Under the pieces are notes generated by a model. It was not told where the DNA came from, ran no database searches, and saw only the letters and a program-made list of their open reading frames with translations. Made by a program: the position numbers and the translations under genes. From Nonlabens sp. Hel1_33_55 (GTDB lineage: Bacteria > Bacteroidota > Bacteroidia > Flavobacteriales > Flavobacteriaceae), in assembly GCF_900101765.1 (NCBI RefSeq), contig NZ_LT627735.1:3069501-3133500 (forward strand): a DNA stretch of 64,000 nt, read 5' to 3'. The first letter of the stretch is position 1, and each line of letters begins with the position of its first letter. Of this stretch, positions 17,885 to 26,706 are shown in pieces.

Positions 17885-19471
17885 ATGAGTACAACTCAAA
17901 TCCCAGAACAGTTTCAAATCAATTCATTACTCCATCAAAGCTCTTACCTCGTAGGAGGAAAGCTTGTCGAATGGAATGGAGAAACTTCAAAAGTACATTC
18001 CACGATTTCTTCAACTCCAGACTATCAACCCACTTTATTGGGGACAATTCCCACACTAGGAGAAAAAGAGGCGATGATGGCTTTAGATGCAGCTGTAACA
18101 GCATATGATAAGGGAAAAGGAGCCTGGCCTACAATGAAAGTAGTGGACCGCATTGCCTGTATGGAAAAGTTTGTAACCCAGATGAAGACTAAACGTGATG
18201 AGGTCGTGAAACTGCTTATGTGGGAAATAGGTAAAAACCTACCCGATTCTGAAAAGGAATTTGATCGCACGGTAGATTACATCTACGATACGGTTGAAGA
18301 TTACAAGCAAATGGATCGTAATAGCGCCATGTTCCAAAAACACGATGGTGTCAATGCTCACATACGTCGTGGACCCTTAGGTGTTGTCTTGTGTTTAGGA
18401 CCTTATAATTATCCGCTGAATGAGACCTTCGCGTTATTGATTCCGGCTTTGATTATGGGTAATACAGCCATTTTTAAACCCGCAAAGCATGGTGTTTTAT
18501 TGATTTCTCCATTGCTGGAAGCCTTTAGATCCAGCTTTCCTGAAGGAGTAGTAAATATCATTTATGGTCGCGGTAGAGTAGTGGCATCACCTATTATGAA
18601 GTCTGGAAAAGTTGATGTGCTTGCATTGATAGGAAACAGTAAAAGTGCAAATGCCTTGCAAAATCAACACCCTAAAAGTAACCGACTGCGTTTGGTTTTA
18701 GGACTTGAAGCTAAAAATCCAGCGATCGTTTTGAAGGATGCCAATCTTGATCTAGCAATTGATGAATGTATTGCTGGAGCTACTTCGTTCAACGGGCAGC
18801 GTTGTACTGCCCTGAAAATACTTTATGTGCATGAAGATATCGTTGAAGAATTCAACCAACGATTTGCTGCGAAAGTAGATGCACTAAAATTTGGAAATCC
18901 CTGGGAAGATGGTGCGAAACTAACTCCTTTACCAGAACCTGATAAGCCTGCCTACATCCAAGAATTGATTGACGATGCGACAGAAAAAGGTACCAAGGTC
19001 ATCAATGAAAAAGGCGGACACACTACCGAGAATTATATTTTTCCTGCCGTGCTATATCCAGTGACTAAAGATATGCGTGTATTTCAGGAAGAGCAATTTG
19101 GACCGGTGATTCCAGTGGTGTCCTTCAAGGATATTGATGAACCGTTAGATGACATGGCGGCTTCCAATTATGGGCAGCAGGTAAGTTTATTTGGCCAGGA
19201 TATTAAAACCTTGTCGCCATTGATTGACACGCTGGTGAATCTTGTTTGTCGTGTGAATTTAAATAGCTCATGTCAGCGTGGTCCAGATGTATATCCATTT
19301 ACAGGAAGAAAGGATAGTGCGGTAGGAACTTTGAGCGTCCATGATGCATTGCGTTCTTTCTCGATAAGAACCTTTGTGGCCTCAAAAGATAATGCGGCTA
19401 ACAATGCTATATTACAAGAGTTGCTGCAATCCAAAAGCTCTAATTTTGTGAGTACGGATTATATACTCTAG
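17885..19471 (+). CDS. gapN: NADP-dependent glyceraldehyde-3-phosphate dehydrogenase (GapN-type aldehyde dehydrogenase)
   Basis: The 528-residue protein is an aldehyde-dehydrogenase superfamily member with the catalytic Cys in NGQRCTALK and the general-base Glu in LGLEAKNPAIV. PLGVVLCLGPYNYPLNETFALLIPALIMGN and CQRGPDVYPFTGRKDSA are typical of the GapN branch, which oxidises glyceraldehyde 3-phosphate directly to 3-phosphoglycerate while making NADPH. That NADPH would serve IlvC, but placement after ilvA (63 bases) is only suggestive. Other aldehyde substrates are possible. Confidence 0.82.
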   Translation: MSTTQIPEQFQINSLLHQSSYLVGGKLVEWNGETSKVHSTISSTPDYQPTLLGTIPTLGEKEAMMALDAAVTAYDKGKGAWPTMKVVDRIACMEKFVTQMKTKRDEVVKLLMWEIGKNLPDSEKEFDRTVDYIYDTVEDYKQMDRNSAMFQKHDGVNAHIRRGPLGVVLCLGPYNYPLNETFALLIPALIMGNTAIFKPAKHGVLLISPLLEAFRSSFPEGVVNIIYGRGRVVASPIMKSGKVDVLALIGNSKSANALQNQHPKSNRLRLVLGLEAKNPAIVLKDANLDLAIDECIAGATSFNGQRCTALKILYVHEDIVEEFNQRFAAKVDALKFGNPWEDGAKLTPLPEPDKPAYIQELIDDATEKGTKVINEKGGHTTENYIFPAVLYPVTKDMRVFQEEQFGPVIPVVSFKDIDEPLDDMAASNYGQQVSLFGQDIKTLSPLIDTLVNLVCRVNLNSSCQRGPDVYPFTGRKDSAVGTLSVHDALRSFSIRTFVASKDNAANNAILQELLQSKSSNFVSTDYIL

Positions 19472-19549
19472 CCCTGATTTAAGATAAATACAACTAAGCA
19501 TATAGTTGAACTAAATAATTAGTTATATTTGGATTCTGAAATTATAACT

Positions 19550-20077
19550 ATGAATTCAAATCTATTTTTGAAAGCTTTTTCTTGTTGTTTGTTTTTAACT
19601 TTCTTAGGAATTATTGGTTGTAACGATTTGAAGAATAAAAAGCCTGTTAAAGTCTCCGAGCGTCATAAGATTTCAGTCTTTAACTTTGATGATAAACAAC
19701 AGCTACAAAAATATAATAAGTTGAAATTAGATGATGATCATCCTAATCTTCTTAATCCTCAAATCTCTCAATCTGATTTTAATTCTGTAAAAAAATCTTG
19801 GATTGATTTACATCAAGCAATTGGTATGTACATGGACAAGAAAGGGTTTGAGTGGGAAGTCCAAGATAGTTCCATAACTGTTGTTCACAAATTCTACTTT
19901 ACTTCAGATGGTCAAGTTGAAAATTATTTCTTCAATGTTATAAATGAAAGTGTTACCAGCGAAAAGAAGAATGAATTTGGTGATTTAATCTCAGGTTTTG
20001 CTCGGGACTTTGGAATTAATTATCAAAGTGAAGAGAGTTTTGCCCAATGTGGAAAAACCAAATATCTATCTAAATAA
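19550..20077 (+). CDS. Hypothetical lipoprotein
   Basis: The N-terminus is a lipoprotein signal peptide with lipobox LGIIGC at Cys24, then a charged linker KNKKPVK. The 175-residue mature part is hydrophilic with a likely alpha/beta C-terminal half; I do not recognise a family. The ATG at 19550 gives a clean signal peptide; a TTG at 19529 would add seven residues. It is AT-richer than the neighbouring biosynthetic genes and stands alone between gapN and the convergent leuB, so it may be an accessory gene. Confidence 0.6.
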   Translation: MNSNLFLKAFSCCLFLTFLGIIGCNDLKNKKPVKVSERHKISVFNFDDKQQLQKYNKLKLDDDHPNLLNPQISQSDFNSVKKSWIDLHQAIGMYMDKKGFEWEVQDSSITVVHKFYFTSDGQVENYFFNVINESVTSEKKNEFGDLISGFARDFGINYQSEESFAQCGKTKYLSK

Positions 20078-20092
20078 AGCTTGTGTTGATTT

Positions 20093-20108
20093 CGCTTTCG
20101 CGAAAGCG
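20093..20108. repeat. 16-bp palindrome (lipoprotein-leuB gap)
   Basis: Perfect copy, symmetric to 20 bp, 18 bases before the terminator. Confidence 0.95.
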
Positions 20109-20125
20109 AACTTATTACTAATAAA

Positions 20126-20152
20126 AAAAGCGCCCCCAAAATGGACGCTTTT
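20126..20152. terminator. Bidirectional terminator between the lipoprotein gene and leuB
   Basis: An AAAAGCG / CGCTTTT stem with one internal mismatch and two further C-G pairs encloses a short A-rich loop. It sits between two convergent stop codons (20077 and 20175), with A-runs on the left and T-runs on the right. Confidence 0.6.
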
Positions 20153-20174
20153 CTCAATCATAGATCTAGGGACC

Positions 20175-21293
20175 TTAAATTATAGTGGATTGACCTAGGT
20201 GAATGTTGTTGAAATTAGCGTTCGTATCGTAAGGATGCGCAATGAAATCAGCTATAAAGTCACCTACTTTACTGGTCGTGATGTTGTTGTAATTGTCATT
20301 CAAATCTGGTGTAGTGATGCCTAATTCCAAGGAGCGATCTACTGCCATTTTAATCAATTCGGCTTCATTGTGTAGGTCAAAGTGCTCCAAAAGCATGGCT
20401 GCGCTCAAGATAGATGCAATAGGATTGGCAATATTTTTTCCAGCGCCTTCTGGGTAAGAACCATGAATAGGCTCGAACATAGCATGCTCATCACCTATGG
20501 ATGCACTTGCCAGAAGCCCTATGGAACCACCTATAACACTTGCTTCATCACTGATGACATCACCAAAAAGATTCTCAGTTAAAATCACATCAAACTGCGA
20601 CGGATTCAAGATCATTTGCATGGCCGCATTGTCAACGAATAGGAAATCCAATTCCACCTCTGGGTATTGAGAAGCCAGTTCAGTTACTACGCGTCTCCAA
20701 AGTCTGGACGTTTCTAAAACATTAGCCTTATCCACCAAGGTTACTTTATTACGTCTGGATTGGGCTGCTTTAAAAGCCTGATGGGCGATACGCTCAATTT
20801 CTTCTCTCGAGTAAGTACAAAGATCTGATGCTTCGTTTCCGTCTTCGCTTAATGTTTTTTCACCAAAGTAGATTCCACCGGTGAGCTCTCTGTATATGGA
20901 AATATCTGTTCCAGCGATGATATCACGCTTCAAAGGTGATTTATCCAACAAAGCTTCATAAGCCTTGACAGGTCGTACGTTTGCGTACAATCCCAATTCC
21001 TTGCGCAATTTGAGCAAACCTTGTTCTGGCCTAACCTTGGCACTAGGATCATTATCATATTTGGGATGACCTATCGCACCGAATAGTATTGCATCAGTTG
21101 ATCTACACAAATCCAAAGTTTTAGCTGGTAGTGGATCGTTGAACTGGTCAATGGCAGTTGCTCCTACAGCGGCGTTCTTGAATACAAACCTATGGTCAAA
21201 TTCCACAGCTATTGCTTTCATCACTTTTACAGCTTGTGCTGTAACTTCTGGCCCGATGCCATCTCCCGACAATACTGCAATATTTAATTTCAT
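20175..21293 (-). CDS. leuB: 3-isopropylmalate dehydrogenase
   Basis: The 372-residue protein oxidises and decarboxylates 3-isopropylmalate, the last committed step to leucine. It has the N-terminal LSGDGIGPEV motif, the substrate helix LLKLRKELGLYANVRPVKAY, YREL with the catalytic Tyr, VDKANVL with the catalytic Lys, and the NAD site EPIHGSYPEGAGKNIANP. It is the last gene of a leftward leu cluster, separated from leuD by 147 bases without a recognisable feature. Confidence 0.96.
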   Translation of the reverse strand: MKLNIAVLSGDGIGPEVTAQAVKVMKAIAVEFDHRFVFKNAAVGATAIDQFNDPLPAKTLDLCRSTDAILFGAIGHPKYDNDPSAKVRPEQGLLKLRKELGLYANVRPVKAYEALLDKSPLKRDIIAGTDISIYRELTGGIYFGEKTLSEDGNEASDLCTYSREEIERIAHQAFKAAQSRRNKVTLVDKANVLETSRLWRRVVTELASQYPEVELDFLFVDNAAMQMILNPSQFDVILTENLFGDVISDEASVIGGSIGLLASASIGDEHAMFEPIHGSYPEGAGKNIANPIASILSAAMLLEHFDLHNEAELIKMAVDRSLELGITTPDLNDNYNNITTSKVGDFIADFIAHPYDTNANFNNIHLGQSTII

Positions 21294-21440
21294 GTTTATT
21301 TACTTCTAGTTTGATAAAAAATGAGGGAAGTTTCAAGTCGAAACTCAACTTTATATGATCGTAATAGTAGACTTATCTCTGTCTTACAAAACGAGCTTTG
21401 ATAGCTTATTACAAATTACTAAAATTTTGTTAATTCCAAA

Positions 21441-22031
21441 TCAATAAATCATCTGATCTTCGAACTTTTTGATGACATCTTTTTTGCTTAATAAATAGTC
21501 AATATCATCATAGCCATTGATCATGCAGGTTTTTTTGTATGGATCAATATCAAAGAATTCATTAACGCTAGTTCCTGCTATACTAATGGCTTGCTTTTCT
21601 AGGTTTACCACCAATTTTGTTTCAGGTACCGCTATTATTTTATCAAGTAGTACCTTCAAAAATTCTGGTGTCACTTGAACCGGCAATAATCCATTGTTCA
21701 GGGCATTCCCTTTAAATATGTCGGCAAAGTAACTGGAAACAATCACTTTAAAGCCATAATCTGTAAGTGCCCAAGCAGCGTGTTCTCGACTGGATCCACA
21801 ACCAAAGTTATCTCCAGCAACCAGAATCTTTCCATGATATCGATCATCATTTAAAGCAAAGTCTTGATTCACACTTCCATCTTTTTTAAAACGCCAGTCT
21901 CTGAAGGCATTTTCGCCAAATCCTTCTCTATCCGTCGCTTTTAAAAATCGCGCAGGAATGATTTGGTCTGTATCTATATTTTCAATTTTGAGCGGTATGG
22001 CTCGCGATTCTAAGGTTGTAAATTTTTCCAT
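21441..22031 (-). CDS. leuD: 3-isopropylmalate dehydratase small subunit
   Basis: This 196-residue swivelling-domain subunit has IDTDQIIPARFLK and the substrate loop GDNFGCGSSREHAAWAL, followed by YFADIFKGNALNNGLLPV. With LeuC it isomerises 2- to 3-isopropylmalate. Its start codon overlaps the leuC stop by one base (TGATG-type junction), which implies translational coupling and equal production of the two subunits. Confidence 0.96.
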   Translation of the reverse strand: MEKFTTLESRAIPLKIENIDTDQIIPARFLKATDREGFGENAFRDWRFKKDGSVNQDFALNDDRYHGKILVAGDNFGCGSSREHAAWALTDYGFKVIVSSYFADIFKGNALNNGLLPVQVTPEFLKVLLDKIIAVPETKLVVNLEKQAISIAGTSVNEFFDIDPYKKTCMINGYDDIDYLLSKKDVIKKFEDQMIY

Positions 22032-23413
22032 CAGTTCATCATCTTTGTAAAGTCTACAATTCTGCCTTCGACCGCAGTTGCTGCAGCTAGTAAAGGACTT
22101 GCCAAAATGGTACGACTACCTTGCCCTTGTCTGCCTTCAAAATTTCTATTAGAGGTGCTCACACAATACTCACCTTGTGGTATCTTATCATCGTTCATGG
22201 CAAGGCATGCGCTACAACCTGGTTGGCGTAACTCAAAACCTGCATTATCAAATATCTCTTTCAATCCTTCTTTAATAATCTGTGCTTCTACCTGCTTACT
22301 TCCAGGAACCAGCCATGCAGTAACATTGCTGGCTTTCTTTTTGCCCTTTATAAAATCAGCAGCAACTCTAAAATCTTCTATGCGGGAATTGGTACAACTA
22401 CCTATGAAAACGTAATTGATAGGCTTGTCGATCAATGATTCTCCTTTTTTGAAATCCATGTATTCCAGGGATTTCTCAAACGAGGCATCTTCCATCGTCG
22501 GAATACTGCCGGTAACTTTGATGCCCATTCCAGGATTGGTACCATAAGTAAGCATCGGTTCAATATCTGCCGCATCAAAGAAATACTCTTTGTGAAATAC
22601 GGCACCTTCATCCGTTGGCAGGGTTTTCCAGTGTTCTACTTTTTTCTCAAAATCGGCATCTTGTGGTGCAAATTTTCTTCCTTTTACATAATCAAACGTG
22701 GTCTGATCTGGTGCTATCATACCACCACGGGCGCCCATCTCAATACTCATATTGCAAACCGTCATACGACCTTCCATGGACATGTTTTCAAACACATCAC
22801 CTGCATATTCACAGAAGTAGCCCGTACCAGCGTTGGTTCCCAGCTTTGCGATAATGTATAGAATCACATCTTTTGGAAGAACACCTTTTTTGAGATCGCC
22901 ATTTACGGTGACCCGTAAACTCTTAGGTTTGGTCAACAACAGACACTGACTTGCAAAAACCTGTGCCACTTGACTAGTTCCTATTCCAAAAGCAATACTG
23001 CCAAAAGCGCCATGGGTTGACGTGTGTGAATCACCACAGACGATTGTCATTCCAGGTTGGGTAATTCCCAATTCTGGCGCCATTACATGAACGATGCCAT
23101 TGTATTTGTGACCCAATTCGTAGAGTGTAATGTTGTTTTTCTCACAATTTTCAGTGAGTTGCTTGAGCTGTTTTCTGGACAGCTCATCCTTGACTGGTAA
23201 ATGCTGGTTTTGAGTTGGCGTATTATGATCTGCCGTTGCAACGATTTGATCAGGTCGTGCCACGGGAATACCACGAGCTTCAAGTTCATTGAATGCCTGT
23301 GGGCTCGTGACCTCGTGAATCAAATGTTTGTCTATGTATAAAATCTGTGGGCCGTTTTCAATGGCATCTACCACATGGGCATCCCAGACTTTATCAAATA
23401 ATGTTTTTTTCAT
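22031..23413 (-). CDS. leuC: 3-isopropylmalate dehydratase large subunit
   Basis: The 460-residue aconitase-type subunit carries the 4Fe-4S cluster. Cluster ligands are visible in VFIGSCTNSRIEDF and GCSACLAM, and CGDSHTSTHGAFG is the conserved active-site segment. Length is normal. It overlaps leuD by one base and lies 70 bases after leuA; that gap holds a palindrome copy (23435-23450). Confidence 0.97.
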   Translation of the reverse strand: MKKTLFDKVWDAHVVDAIENGPQILYIDKHLIHEVTSPQAFNELEARGIPVARPDQIVATADHNTPTQNQHLPVKDELSRKQLKQLTENCEKNNITLYELGHKYNGIVHVMAPELGITQPGMTIVCGDSHTSTHGAFGSIAFGIGTSQVAQVFASQCLLLTKPKSLRVTVNGDLKKGVLPKDVILYIIAKLGTNAGTGYFCEYAGDVFENMSMEGRMTVCNMSIEMGARGGMIAPDQTTFDYVKGRKFAPQDADFEKKVEHWKTLPTDEGAVFHKEYFFDAADIEPMLTYGTNPGMGIKVTGSIPTMEDASFEKSLEYMDFKKGESLIDKPINYVFIGSCTNSRIEDFRVAADFIKGKKKASNVTAWLVPGSKQVEAQIIKEGLKEIFDNAGFELRQPGCSACLAMNDDKIPQGEYCVSTSNRNFEGRQGQGSRTILASPLLAAATAVEGRIVDFTKMMN

Positions 23414-23434
23414 GTACTGATTTTAATAGGATTC

Positions 23435-23450
23435 CGCTTTCGCGAAAGCG
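23435..23450. repeat. 16-bp palindrome (leuA-leuC gap)
   Basis: Perfect copy between two genes of one operon. Confidence 0.95.
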
Positions 23451-23483
23451 AGAACCTCAACGATCACTTTATTAAAAAGAATA

Positions 23484-24659
23484 TTAGGCCGAAATAATCT
23501 CGCGATACAAATGGCTGTGCTCGATGATCTCGTGGATGTCATCATCCATAATTTCTTTCTTCCGATCTGCAAATTCAAGGAATTTTTGATAGACCTCATC
23601 CAGCTGCAGTTTTGTGAGTTCATACCCTACATTTTTTGCACGGTAGGCAAGTGCAGCACGACCAGATCGCGCGGTAAGAACAATCGCAGATTCTGTCACG
23701 CCTACATCTTTAGGGTCGATGATTTCATAAGTTGCGCGATGTTTGATCACGCCATCCTGATGGATTCCAGAGCTGTGCGCAAAGGCATTTGCACCTACTA
23801 TCGCTTTGTTGGGTTGCGTGTAGATGCCCATGCTATCGCTTACGAATTGGCTTAATCCATATAATTGCGTTGTGTCAATATTTGTGTCCAGATTAAGATA
23901 TGGATGCTGCTTGAGAACCATAACTACTTCTTCCAGCGCCGTGTTACCAGCACGCTCGCCTATACCATTGATAGTACATTCAATCTGCCTTGCACCGTTG
24001 ATGACGCCTTCAATTGAGTTTGCCGTGGCAAGTCCAAGGTCATTGTGACAGTGAACGGAAAGAATTGCATTCTCGATGCCTTTGACATTTTCATTGAGGT
24101 ATTTAATTTTTGCACCGTACTCGCTAGGCAAACAATATCCAGTAGTATCTGGGATATTGAGAACGGTCGCGCCAGCTTTTATAGCTGCTTCACAAACTCT
24201 CGCTAGATATTCATTATCGGTGCGACCTGCATCTTCTGCATAGAACTCTACATCTTCAACAAATGATTTGGCATAACTCACAGCCTTGTAGGCGCGCTCT
24301 ATAATCTGTTCTCTTGTCGCTTTAAATTTGTGTTTGATATGAGAATCAGAAGTTCCTATACCAGTATGAATTCTAGGCCTTGCAGCATATTGCAAAGAAT
24401 CTGCTGCTACCTTGATATCATTCTCGACGGCTCTGGTCAGTCCACAAACAGTGGCGTTTTTCACAATTTTGGAAATTTCTACCACAGATTTAAAATCGCC
24501 AGGACTGGAAACTGGAAAGCCAGCCTCGATCACATCAACGCCCAGGCTGTCCAGTCGTCGCGCAATGCGTACTTTCTGGTCAGTATTGAGCTTACAGCCG
24601 GGAACCTGCTCGCCATCTCTTAGGGTTGTATCAAAGATTTGAACGTTGTTTTTTGACAT
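23484..24659 (-). CDS. leuA: 2-isopropylmalate synthase, short form without the leucine-binding domain
   Basis: The enzyme condenses acetyl-CoA with 2-ketoisovalerate. IFDTTLRDGEQVPGCKL at the N-terminus, LSVHCHNDLGLATANS (metal His pair) and NGIGERAGNTALEEVVM define the TIM-barrel. HSSGIHQDG and the LTARSGRAAL segment belong to the accessory subdomain. The protein stops at residue 391, where full-length LeuA continues with a leucine-binding regulatory domain of about 120 residues. The allosteric domain is therefore absent, and direct leucine inhibition of the classical type is not expected. First gene of the leu cluster; no leader peptide rich in Leu was seen upstream. Confidence 0.92.
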   Translation of the reverse strand: MSKNNVQIFDTTLRDGEQVPGCKLNTDQKVRIARRLDSLGVDVIEAGFPVSSPGDFKSVVEISKIVKNATVCGLTRAVENDIKVAADSLQYAARPRIHTGIGTSDSHIKHKFKATREQIIERAYKAVSYAKSFVEDVEFYAEDAGRTDNEYLARVCEAAIKAGATVLNIPDTTGYCLPSEYGAKIKYLNENVKGIENAILSVHCHNDLGLATANSIEGVINGARQIECTINGIGERAGNTALEEVVMVLKQHPYLNLDTNIDTTQLYGLSQFVSDSMGIYTQPNKAIVGANAFAHSSGIHQDGVIKHRATYEIIDPKDVGVTESAIVLTARSGRAALAYRAKNVGYELTKLQLDEVYQKFLEFADRKKEIMDDDIHEIIEHSHLYREIISA

Positions 24660-24808
24660 TTGGGCAACTTATATATTACTATTATTACACTAATGTATCT
24701 TTAGTGTCTCGCTTTCGCGAAAGCAAAACACACCAACCTACGATGTTCAAAGCATCAACATGATTACTAATTAATTGAAATACTGCTAGTTGAGTTAGCA
24801 AACTATTG

Positions 24809-26353
24809 ATGACAAAGGATCAAAAAGACCCCTTATTTGTACTTATAAAATCGCTGACGAAGTCAGAAAAGCGGCAATTCAAGCTTTATGTGGGTAGGTT
24901 GGGTGTGAATGCAGATTCTAAATTCCTCAACCTTTTCAATGTTCTAGACAAATCAAAAAAGTATGATGAGAAGCTCATTCTTAGTTCAACTGACATCAAC
25001 AAACGCCAGCTTGCAAACGTCAAAGCACATCTATATAAACAGGTGCTCATAAGCTTAAAGCTGAATCCAGCACATCAAAACATTAGATCCCAGATTAGGG
25101 AACAGCTAGACTTTGCATCGATACTGTATCACAAAGGGCTTTACAATCAAGGTTTGAAAATTCTTGATAAGGCTAAGGAAACGGCCATCAACAATGAAGA
25201 AAAGAATCTGGCTTATGAGATTGTAGAGTTGGAAAAAGTTATTGAGTCTCAATACATTACACGCAGTATAAGCAACCGTGCAGATCAACTTGCGGTTCAA
25301 GCTAAGGAATTGAGCGCGGCAAATGTTTTAACCAGTAAGTTATCAAATTTGTCCCTTCAACTATATGGGGTTCTTCTCAAAACGGGTTATGTAAAAGATG
25401 AGGCAGAAGGAAAACATATCGAAGAATATTTCAACGCCAGATTGCCCAAATACGACATCGCAGAGCTAGGTTTTAGAGAGAAGCTGTGGTTGTATAAAGC
25501 CTATTTGTGGTACGGCTTTTTAATGCAGGATTTTTTGAGTTGTTATAAATATGCGAGAAAATGGGTAGATCTATTTTATGAGCAACCCAATATGATACAG
25601 CTCAATCCAGTCTTCTTTTTAAAGGGAAATAATTACTTACTGGAGTCGCTTTTCTTTTTGAGACAAAAGGAAAAATTTGACAAGCGATTAGAAAAGCTGG
25701 AGAAAACACTAGCAGAAAAGAATTTTCCAGACAATGAAAATGTTGCCACACTTTCCTTCTTATACATCAACCTCAACAAGGTGAACTCATTTTTTATTGA
25801 CGGTAGTTTTGCAGATGGGCTGTATTTAATTCCTCAAATAGAGAAAGAATTAAAATCCTATAAGACAAAGATTGATGAACACCACCAGATGGTTTTTTAT
25901 TACAAGTTTGCAAGTATGCATTTTGGTGCCGGGAATAATCTGGACACCATTTTCTATCTTGATAAAATCATAAAGAATAAGTCCTTGACAATGCGTGAGG
26001 ATCTTCTATGTTTCTCACGAATATTGAGCGTCATTGCCCATTATGAAGCTGGCAAAGATGAGCACCTAGAAACCGATTTAAGGGAAACCTATAAGTTTTT
26101 GATTAAGATGAATGACCTGCATGAGGTGCAAAAAGAGTTGATTCGTTTTATTCGGGATTTGGGTGATGTATACCCGCAAGATTTGAAATATGCGTTTAAG
26201 GATTTGTTAGAAAAGCTTAAAATTTTTGAGAATCATCCATACGAGCGCAGGTCGTTTTTATATCTCGATATTATCTCATGGCTAGAAAGTAAAATTTCAA
26301 ATACGACTGTAGGTCAGGTAATTAGAGATAAATATTTGGATCAAAAAAAATAA
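24809..26353 (+). CDS. Conserved Bacteroidota protein, likely TPR-like helical repeats
   Basis: I do not recognise a named family. The 514-residue soluble protein has no signal peptide and is almost wholly helical, with repeated 34-40-residue helix pairs (for example LDFASILYHKGLYNQGLKILDKAKE near residue 95, a typical TPR helix A/B pattern). It begins KDQKDPLFVLIKSLTKSEKRQFKLYV, which looks like a conserved N-terminal helix pair. I use the ATG at 24809; the preceding TTG would add one residue. It stands alone between the divergent leu operon and the SAM-I riboswitch. A scaffolding role is possible but not shown. Confidence 0.65.
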   Translation: MTKDQKDPLFVLIKSLTKSEKRQFKLYVGRLGVNADSKFLNLFNVLDKSKKYDEKLILSSTDINKRQLANVKAHLYKQVLISLKLNPAHQNIRSQIREQLDFASILYHKGLYNQGLKILDKAKETAINNEEKNLAYEIVELEKVIESQYITRSISNRADQLAVQAKELSAANVLTSKLSNLSLQLYGVLLKTGYVKDEAEGKHIEEYFNARLPKYDIAELGFREKLWLYKAYLWYGFLMQDFLSCYKYARKWVDLFYEQPNMIQLNPVFFLKGNNYLLESLFFLRQKEKFDKRLEKLEKTLAEKNFPDNENVATLSFLYINLNKVNSFFIDGSFADGLYLIPQIEKELKSYKTKIDEHHQMVFYYKFASMHFGAGNNLDTIFYLDKIIKNKSLTMREDLLCFSRILSVIAHYEAGKDEHLETDLRETYKFLIKMNDLHEVQKELIRFIRDLGDVYPQDLKYAFKDLLEKLKIFENHPYERRSFLYLDIISWLESKISNTTVGQVIRDKYLDQKK

Positions 26354-26460
26354 TTTTAATCACATACAAATTAGCTGGTTTAGAAAAAACTTGTTAAAAA
26401 TTTGGATTCTCCGTTTTATTTACTGAATCTTTACGCTCACGTTCATAACCATACTGAAAT

Positions 26461-26577
26461 TATCAAGAAAGGACGAGGGAACAGACCCATCGACTCCTTA
26501 GCAACCCTTCATTTATGTCGACAATAAGTGATGAAGGTGCTAATTTCTGCTACGCCCACGGCCTAGACAAGATGATA
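26461..26577 (+). ncRNA. SAM-I riboswitch upstream of metY
   Basis: The aptamer shows the SAM-I order: P1 5' strand TATCA, then AAGAAAGGACGAGGGA (kink-turn side of P2), ACAGACCC, CTCCTTAGCAACC, a variable P3 hairpin (CCTTCAT ... GTGATGAAGG), GTGCTAATTTCTGC, and P1 3' strand TGATA at 26573-26577. It sits 130 bases before metY, the first gene of a methionine operon, so SAM should repress that operon. The expression platform is not obvious: a weak GTAG/CTAC hairpin followed by a T-rich run lies at about 26585-26620. Confidence 0.9.
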
Positions 26578-26706
26578 CACATGTAAGTAGGTTATACTAC
26601 CACAAGTTTCTTTTTTGATTTTTCCTTTTCGCGCAAGCGAGACGGTAAATCTATATTTCTATTGGTTCTGGACATTAACCTTATTTCTAATTTAAAAAGA
26701 AACAAA

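Noticed and set aside
24660..24808. Leu leader peptide (ATG TTG ATG CTT TGA on the minus strand)
   Set aside because: The four-codon ORF is not followed by a terminator or by competing hairpins, so attenuation cannot be supported.
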